Origin: GCA-001735895 sp964488685
Lineage (GTDB): Bacteria; Pseudomonadota; Gammaproteobacteria; GCA-001735895
Assembly (NCBI GenBank): GCA_964488685.1
Contig: CAZAVY010000052.1
Span: 1-19,960 of the forward strand
Length of the DNA stretch: 19,960 nucleotides
Direction: 5' to 3'
Position 1 is the first letter of the stretch. Each line of letters begins with the position of its first letter. Under the pieces are notes generated by a model that was not told the origin of the DNA, made no database searches, and saw only the letters and a list, made by a program, of their open reading frames with translations. A program made the position numbers and the translations under genes. This document shows positions 15,896-19,960 of the stretch, piece after piece.

Positions 15896-16642
15896 CTAGT
15901 CTTGCAGGGAGTCGGAGGGCTGAAACTGTTCGACCCAGAGCAGGGTGGCGCCGGCGACCGCGACCGGCATCGCGATGAAATTGACAACCGGGATACTGGT
16001 CATAATCATGACCGCGCCGCCAAAACCGAGCGCGATGCCGCGGCGCTCGCGAAGACGCCGTTTCTGCTCGGCAAAAACGAGGTCGTGGTTGCCCATCGGG
16101 TAGTCGAAATATTCAAGCGACAATAACCAGGAACCGAATACTACCCAAAGCACCGGTGCAATCAGGTTGATCACCGGGATCAGGCTGACCAGGAAAAGTC
16201 CCAGCACCCACAACAGGATGTATATCAGTTTGCGTAGTTGCGAACCAATTGCGTCGATCGCCATATTCAAAAAACTGACATCCGAAGATACCGGTACCCC
16301 GGTCAATTGAGCCTCAATTTTTTCCGACATCAAGGCGTTGAAAGGTGCAGCGACGATATTTGCCACCGGCGTGAAGCTGAAAAATACCGTGATTGCCGCG
16401 AGTCCGCCGAAGAAGATCCAGATCAGCCCTTCGATAAAGTCGAAAAATGCGGGAACGAACGACATCAGCCATTCGACAAATGGATTAAACAGGCTGTATC
16501 CGTACCAGACAAGGGTACCGAACAGCAATAGATTAATCGTTAGCGGAACGACTACATAAATCCGCACGCCCGGCTTGTTCAATAGCCCGAAGGCGCGTGC
16601 CAGCGCCCGGGTCCCGATAGTGGTATCAGCAATGAATGGCAC
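15896..16642 (-). CDS. cysZ: CysZ/EI24-type sulfate transport protein, start rewritten by an insertion
   Basis: Inner membrane protein of the CysZ/EI24 family, which supports sulfate uptake for cysteine synthesis in E. coli. Family segments are ALARAFGLLNKPGVRIYVVV, FTPVANIVAAPFNALMSEKI and LEYFDYPMGNHDLVFAEQKR, with GIALGFGGAVMIMTSIPVVN near the end. There are several hydrophobic helices (about 30-50, 65-95, 135-180, 210-235). The only in-frame start is GTG at 16642, which belongs to the inverted repeat of an inserted element. The ancestral start was very probably the ATG at 16796, behind the insertion, from which the protein would begin MIADTT; it now begins MPFIADTT. queF lies upstream on the same strand, with 27 bases between its stop and the old ATG. 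The link of cysZ with the smc/zipA/ligA neighbourhood is common in gammaproteobacteria. Confidence 0.9.
   Translation of the reverse strand: MPFIADTTIGTRALARAFGLLNKPGVRIYVVVPLTINLLLFGTLVWYGYSLFNPFVEWLMSFVPAFFDFIEGLIWIFFGGLAAITVFFSFTPVANIVAAPFNALMSEKIEAQLTGVPVSSDVSFLNMAIDAIGSQLRKLIYILLWVLGLFLVSLIPVINLIAPVLWVVFGSWLLSLEYFDYPMGNHDLVFAEQKRRLRERRGIALGFGGAVMIMTSIPVVNFIAMPVAVAGATLLWVEQFQPSDSLQD
16623..16633. repeat. Target-site duplication, left copy
   Basis: GTATCAGCAAT directly abuts the left end of the inserted element and is repeated exactly at 16783-16793. On the minus strand it reads as codons 2-5 of the ancestral cysZ. Confidence 0.9.
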
Positions 16643-16782
16643 TTACTTAAGCACGAAAAACTAACGACTGGGTCATTCCCGCGATCACTTCGTCATGCCC
16701 GCGAAAGCGGGAATCTTGTAACACGCCACCTTCGGGAGGTCCCCGCTTTCGCGGGAACGACAGGCTTAAGTAAGTGCCATTC
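16634..16782. mobile_element. 149-bp MITE-like element inserted in cysZ
   Basis: A non-coding element with perfect 19-bp terminal inverted repeats, GAATGGCACTTACTTAAGC at 16634-16652 and its exact reverse complement at 16764-16782. It is flanked by an 11-bp direct repeat. It encodes no transposase, so it would need one in trans. From memory, the ends resemble the IS4 left end (AATGCCGATCAGTTAAGG; about 12 of 18 positions), and IS4 makes target duplications of 11-13 bp, so an IS4-group origin is a reasonable but unproven guess. The interior is mostly a REP-like repeat (16692-16761), preceded by a 13-bp partial copy of its left end. Confidence 0.88.
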
Positions 16783-16796
16783 GTATCAGCAATCAT
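16647..16796 (-). CDS. Leader frame from the ancestral cysZ start through the element
   Basis: The ATG at 16796 lies 9 bases after GAGGAA on the minus strand, the best ribosome binding site near cysZ. Translation would give MIADT from cysZ and then 44 residues encoded by the element, stopping at TAA 16649-16647 inside its inner terminal repeat. The frame is 49 codons long with no other stop. Only GTAA separates it from the GTG of the present cysZ frame. It is therefore a candidate leader whose termination could promote re-initiation at cysZ. The peptide itself resembles nothing known to me. Confidence 0.45.
   Translation of the reverse strand: MIADTNGTYLSLSFPRKRGPPEGGVLQDSRFRGHDEVIAGMTQSLVFRA
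16692..16761. repeat. REP-like palindromic repeat, copy 2 (inside the element)
   Basis: A 70-bp unit built of three small hairpins: CCCGCGAAAGCGGG, then CCACCTTCGGGAGGT, then CCCGCTTTCGCGGG. The outer ends GTCATGCCC and GGGAACGAC are also roughly complementary. It aligns along its whole length with the copy at 15783-15850, and its right end matches the fragment at 4003-4020. Confidence 0.8.
16783..16793. repeat. Target-site duplication, right copy
   Basis: GTATCAGCAAT abuts the right end of the element and equals the copy at 16623-16633. It lies directly after the ancestral cysZ ATG (minus strand 16796-16794). Confidence 0.9.
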
Positions 16797-16823
16797 GGGC
16801 AATTATTCCTCTATATATCATTG

Positions 16824-17213
16824 TTAGGCCCATTCAACCGGATCAGGCGCCTGCCAGCCTTCGGCACGATGTTCTGCGACGATGCGGGTATAAACGCCGC
16901 CGCGCACGTTAAACCTGGCACTGACACGCATAAAGCGTGGTGCGATAGCGGTTACCAGATCGGACAGAATCTGGTTGGTGACCGCCTCGTGAAATGCACC
17001 CTGATCGCGATAACTCCAGAAATAAAGCTTGAGCGCCTTCAACTCCAGGCATAACTGATCCGGCACATACTGAATTTCTATGCAAGCGAAATCGGGTTGT
17101 CCGGTTAGCGGGCACAGGCAGGTAAACTCGGGTGTATCTATATGAATGGTATAGTCCCGTTTGGAATTAGGGTTTTCAAAGCTGTCCAGGGTTGGTGATG
17201 GCTGAGTGCTCAT
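16824..17213 (-). CDS. queF: NADPH-dependent 7-cyano-7-deazaguanine reductase QueF
   Basis: Reduces preQ0 to preQ1 in queuosine synthesis. At 129 residues it is the short, unimodular type. The catalytic cysteine is Cys34 in FTCLCPLTGQPDFA, with the partner Asp41 at the family spacing. The QueF signature is ELKALKLYFWSYRDQGAFHE (Glu57, His75), involved in NADPH and substrate binding. VSARFNVRGGVYTRI closes the domain. The gene diverges from smc and shares a strand with cysZ, probably in one transcript. Other queuosine genes are not in this window. Confidence 0.95.
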   Translation of the reverse strand: MSTQPSPTLDSFENPNSKRDYTIHIDTPEFTCLCPLTGQPDFACIEIQYVPDQLCLELKALKLYFWSYRDQGAFHEAVTNQILSDLVTAIAPRFMRVSARFNVRGGVYTRIVAEHRAEGWQAPDPVEWA

Positions 17214-17274
17214 TTTCGAATCTCGCAGGTGCTAAAATGGGACGGACTCAGGGCGACTGGTTCCGCGGCGCGTA

Positions 17275-17280
17275 ATTATA
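17275..17280 (-). promoter_or_regulatory. Predicted -10 element of queF
   Basis: A perfect TATAAT on the minus strand in an AT-rich stretch predicts a start near 17268 and a leader of about 55 bases. The -35 at 17-base spacing is poor; TTGTCG exists but only 11 bases away. Confidence 0.4.
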
Positions 17281-17333
17281 TATTAAACCGGCGACAATAT
17301 TATGACGGATTTACTGTTGCCGGGTAACGCAAA

Positions 17334-17342
17334 TGATATACT
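17334..17342 (+). promoter_or_regulatory. Extended -10 promoter of smc
   Basis: TGATATACT is an extended -10 (TG, then TATACT) 37 bases before the smc ATG. It lies downstream of the in-frame ATG at 17302, which argues for the start at 17380. Confidence 0.4.
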
Positions 17343-17379
17343 CTGCTCGCAAAATTTTACCCTGGAAACTCCCGCTTCG

Positions 17380-19960
17380 ATGCGCCTCAGTCAAATAAAA
17401 ATAGCCGGCTTCAAATCGTTTGTAGATCCGAGTAAATTTGTATTTCCGGCAAACCTTACCGGCATCGTGGGACCCAACGGATGTGGCAAGTCTAACGTGA
17501 TCGATGCGGTGCGTTGGGTGATGGGCGAGTCGTCCGCCAGGAATCTGCGCGGTGAGTCGATGGAAGACGTTATTTTCAGCGGTTCTTCCACTCGTCAACC
17601 CGTGGGGCAGGCATCGGTCGAGCTGGTTTTCGATAATTCAGACGGCCGCGTCAAAGGGGAGTATGCAAAATACAACGAGATATCGGTTAAACGTATTGCG
17701 AGCCGGGCGGGTAAATCCAGGTATTTCCTCAATAATACCCGTTGTCGACGTCGAGATATTGCCGATATTTTTCTCGGTACCGGGCTAGGGCCGCGCAGTT
17801 ACTCGATTATCGAACAGGGGATGGTAAGTCGCATTATCGATGCCAAACCCGACGAGCTGCGGGTTTACCTCGAAGAAGCGGCGGGTATCTCCAGGTACAA
17901 GGAAAGGCGCCGTGAAACCGAAACCCGCATACGGCATACCCGTGAAAACCTGGAGCGTCTGGTTGATTTAATCGATGAAATCGACAGGCAACTCACGCGA
18001 CTCGATCGGCAGTCGAAAACCGCCGGGAAATACAAGCGCCTGAAACAGGATCAACGCCGGCTCGAAGCGGAGATCCTGTTGTTGCAAAAACAGGCTTTTG
18101 ATCAGGATATAGCCGCTCAAAAAAGCAAACTCGCAGCGGTGCAGACCGGCATGGAAGAGCGAATCGCGGGATTGCGGGAAACGGAACGCGAAATTGAACA
18201 GGGCCGCCAGAAGTTTACCGATGCCAGTGAAAAGCATCACCGGATACAAGGTCAGTTTTACCAGCTCGGGTCGGATATCTCGAGTAAAGAGCAGGCGATT
18301 GAACATCAGAAAAATCTGCGCCAACGAGGTCGTCAGGAACTCGCGAGCCTTGAGCAATCGCTGCGCGAGGCAGGGAAAATACTGGCCGACGATGGTGAAA
18401 AGTTGCAGCAACTCGAGTTGCAACTTGCCGATATAACGCCGCAGCTCGAATCCTGCGATGACCGGCTGCAGCTGCAACAGGATGCGCTCCGGCAGGCTGA
18501 AGAAAAAATGCAGCAGTGGCAGGAACTCTGGGACCAGTTTCAGCGTGAATTCCATCAGGTTCACGAGGCGGCTCAAATTGAAAACCGGGGTATCGAACAT
18601 ATCGAACGCCAGGTTAAACACACCGACCAGCAAGGTGCGCGCCTGCGACAGGAGCTCGATACCCTCGATGCTTCCGATACGGTACGCCAGATCAACCAAC
18701 TTGAATCGAGTGTCGAAGCCAGGTCCGAGGAATATGCCGCGACCATGGCCCTGGCCCAGACCAGAGCCGATGAAATCCAGCAATTGCGAGACAGTTGCGA
18801 AGATTTTGCCCACCAGCTCGATCAGAATCGAAACCAGGTGCAAACATTACGCGGTCGACTGAGTTCACTGGAGGTCCTGCAGCAACAGGTACTCACCGAG
18901 GCCGGCGACGAAGTCAAACAATGGCTCACCCAAAATCGTATTGATTCAGGTTGTCGGTTAGCCACTTTGCTTAAAGTCAAGGGCAATATCGGCAAAGCCG
19001 TCGAAGTCGTGTTATCACCGTATCTGGGCGCCTATTGCCTCAAAGCCGGGGAGCCTATTCCCGAAGCATTGCTTTCGAATCACAACATTGCGCTGTTCGA
19101 TCGTGACCCGGTGCAGTCTCAGATAGCGGCGCGGCAATGGCCACGTCTAAGCGACTATATCGATTGCGATATCGACCTGTCGGCCATTCTGGAGGGAATT
19201 TACCTTTGCCAGGACAGGGCGGATTTGAGGGTCAAAAGAAGCCAGCTAAAAGCCGGGGAAAGTCTGGTTACCGCGCAGGGACTGTGGGCCGGTCGAAATT
19301 GGGTATTGCAGTTGGGTGACGAGGATCAGCGTTCGGGCATGCTCGCTCGCACCCGGGAGATCGAACAAATACGCACTCAACTGGATCAGATTACCCAGGC
19401 CGCGATGGTTTTAAAATCACGCTACGATGGTGATCGACAACGCCTGCAGATTCTTGAGCAGGAATGGGGTCAGAGTCAGAAATCATCGGCAGATTCTCAG
19501 CAACAACTGTCTGAATTACGCCAGCAACTGAGCAATCACCAAAGCCAGGCGGAGCAGGTTCAGAATCGGCGCGAGCGGTTGCAGGTCGAACTGGCCGAAC
19601 TCGAGCAATTGAAAACCGGGCATACCAGTGAATTGCAGGCAAACAGCACCAAACGTAATGATTTTCTTGAACAAATTACCCAGATGACGGAGCTGGAAAC
19701 CGCGTTACAGGAACAAAAAAGGCAATGTCAAAAGCAGCTTGCTGAAACTCGGGAAGCCTTACAGCAAGCTCGTGAAAACACGCATCAACAACAGATTCGG
19801 CAACAGGCGCTTGAGACCGAACAGCGTGCTACGCGCGCTAACGTCGATCGACTGCGGCAGCAAAGTGATCAATTCGATCATCGTATCAAGGAGCTGGATG
19901 AAGTAGTCAATGGCGCCACCGATCCGATCGGCGAACTCGAGTCTGCACTACAGCAATTGT
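17380..19960 (+). CDS. smc: Chromosome segregation protein SMC (3' end outside the window)
   Basis: ATPase of the bacterial condensin that compacts and helps segregate chromosomes. The N-terminus MRLSQIKIAGFKSFVDPSKF is the standard SMC start. Walker A is GPNGCGKS (residues 31-38), followed by NVIDAVRWVMGESSARNLRG, a Q-loop region and RSYSIIEQGMVSRIIDAKPD. The first coiled coil runs from about residue 150 to 510 with many Gln/Glu/Leu/Arg heptads. A hinge region begins near residue 515 (QWLTQNRIDSGCRLATLLKV) and includes VEVVLSPYLGAYCLKAGE; the second coiled coil follows. About 860 codons are present, so the C-terminal coil and the Walker B/signature head (roughly 300 residues) are missing. 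An in-frame ATG at 17302 would add 26 residues unlike any SMC. A weak CTGGAAA precedes the chosen start. Confidence 0.97.
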   Translation, partial: MRLSQIKIAGFKSFVDPSKFVFPANLTGIVGPNGCGKSNVIDAVRWVMGESSARNLRGESMEDVIFSGSSTRQPVGQASVELVFDNSDGRVKGEYAKYNEISVKRIASRAGKSRYFLNNTRCRRRDIADIFLGTGLGPRSYSIIEQGMVSRIIDAKPDELRVYLEEAAGISRYKERRRETETRIRHTRENLERLVDLIDEIDRQLTRLDRQSKTAGKYKRLKQDQRRLEAEILLLQKQAFDQDIAAQKSKLAAVQTGMEERIAGLRETEREIEQGRQKFTDASEKHHRIQGQFYQLGSDISSKEQAIEHQKNLRQRGRQELASLEQSLREAGKILADDGEKLQQLELQLADITPQLESCDDRLQLQQDALRQAEEKMQQWQELWDQFQREFHQVHEAAQIENRGIEHIERQVKHTDQQGARLRQELDTLDASDTVRQINQLESSVEARSEEYAATMALAQTRADEIQQLRDSCEDFAHQLDQNRNQVQTLRGRLSSLEVLQQQVLTEAGDEVKQWLTQNRIDSGCRLATLLKVKGNIGKAVEVVLSPYLGAYCLKAGEPIPEALLSNHNIALFDRDPVQSQIAARQWPRLSDYIDCDIDLSAILEGIYLCQDRADLRVKRSQLKAGESLVTAQGLWAGRNWVLQLGDEDQRSGMLARTREIEQIRTQLDQITQAAMVLKSRYDGDRQRLQILEQEWGQSQKSSADSQQQLSELRQQLSNHQSQAEQVQNRRERLQVELAELEQLKTGHTSELQANSTKRNDFLEQITQMTELETALQEQKRQCQKQLAETREALQQARENTHQQQIRQQALETEQRATRANVDRLRQQSDQFDHRIKELDEVVNGATDPIGELESALQQL

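Noticed and set aside
16634..16782. CRISPR or attachment-site reading of the repeats near cysZ
   Set aside because: There is one inverted pair plus one short direct repeat with no spacer array and no integrase; a transposition footprint explains all of it.
17302..17379. In-frame upstream ATG for smc
   Set aside because: It would add 26 residues unlike SMC proteins, and an extended -10 lies downstream of it.
17968..18843. A 291-codon open frame on the minus strand inside smc
   Set aside because: It is a mirror of the biased Gln/Glu/Leu codons of the coiled coil; the product is a hydrophobic pattern with no family resemblance, and smc is clearly coding here.

Overview
The window is a chromosomal segment of a gammaproteobacterium, probably free-living or marine. 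This rests on the gene orders nlpD-rpoS, rlmN-pilF-rodZ-hisS-yfgM-bamB-der and cysZ/queF next to smc, together with RpoS, NlpD and BamB themselves. No taxon below class level can be read from the sequence alone. No rRNA, tRNA, CRISPR array, prophage or intact transposase was seen.

Layout. 1-1884: nlpD (envelope amidase activator) and rpoS (stationary-phase sigma factor), both on +. 1955-2329: a small Mth938-domain gene on -. 2461-3777: hom with a TTG start on +. 3796-4041: a decayed GNAT acetyltransferase. 4045-5529: thrC on -, facing hom. 5762-13029: a tight + strand run of rlmN, pilF, rodZ, hisS, yfgM, bamB and der, with overlapping or nearly abutting ends; the ispG gene often found between rodZ and hisS is absent. 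13099-13806: an orphan ParA-type ATPase. 13919-14494: a YfaZ-like outer membrane protein whose stop overlaps that of a convergent M23 peptidase (14491-15312, -). About 15302-15745: the 3' remnant of a metallophosphoesterase. 15783-15850: a palindromic REP-like repeat. 15896-17213: cysZ and queF on -. 17380 to the end: smc on +, cut by the window edge.

The most notable structure is at the 5' end of cysZ. A 149-bp element with perfect 19-bp terminal inverted repeats, flanked by an 11-bp direct repeat, sits directly behind what looks like the ancestral cysZ start codon. The old ATG, which has a good ribosome binding site, now opens a 49-codon frame through the element. That frame ends at a TAA inside the terminal repeat. 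Four bases further on the same repeat supplies a GTG in frame with the rest of cysZ, so the protein would gain only two residues. The element carries a copy of the REP-like repeat seen at 15783-15850, and an 18-bp piece of the same repeat marks the point where the GNAT remnant at 3796-4041 loses its similarity to the family.

Working together: NlpD, the M23 peptidase, RodZ, BamB and YfgM serve the cell envelope (wall hydrolysis control, cell shape, outer membrane protein assembly, secretion). Hom and ThrC serve threonine synthesis. RlmN, HisS, Der and QueF serve RNA modification, charging and ribosome assembly. ParA and SMC concern intracellular positioning and chromosome organisation.
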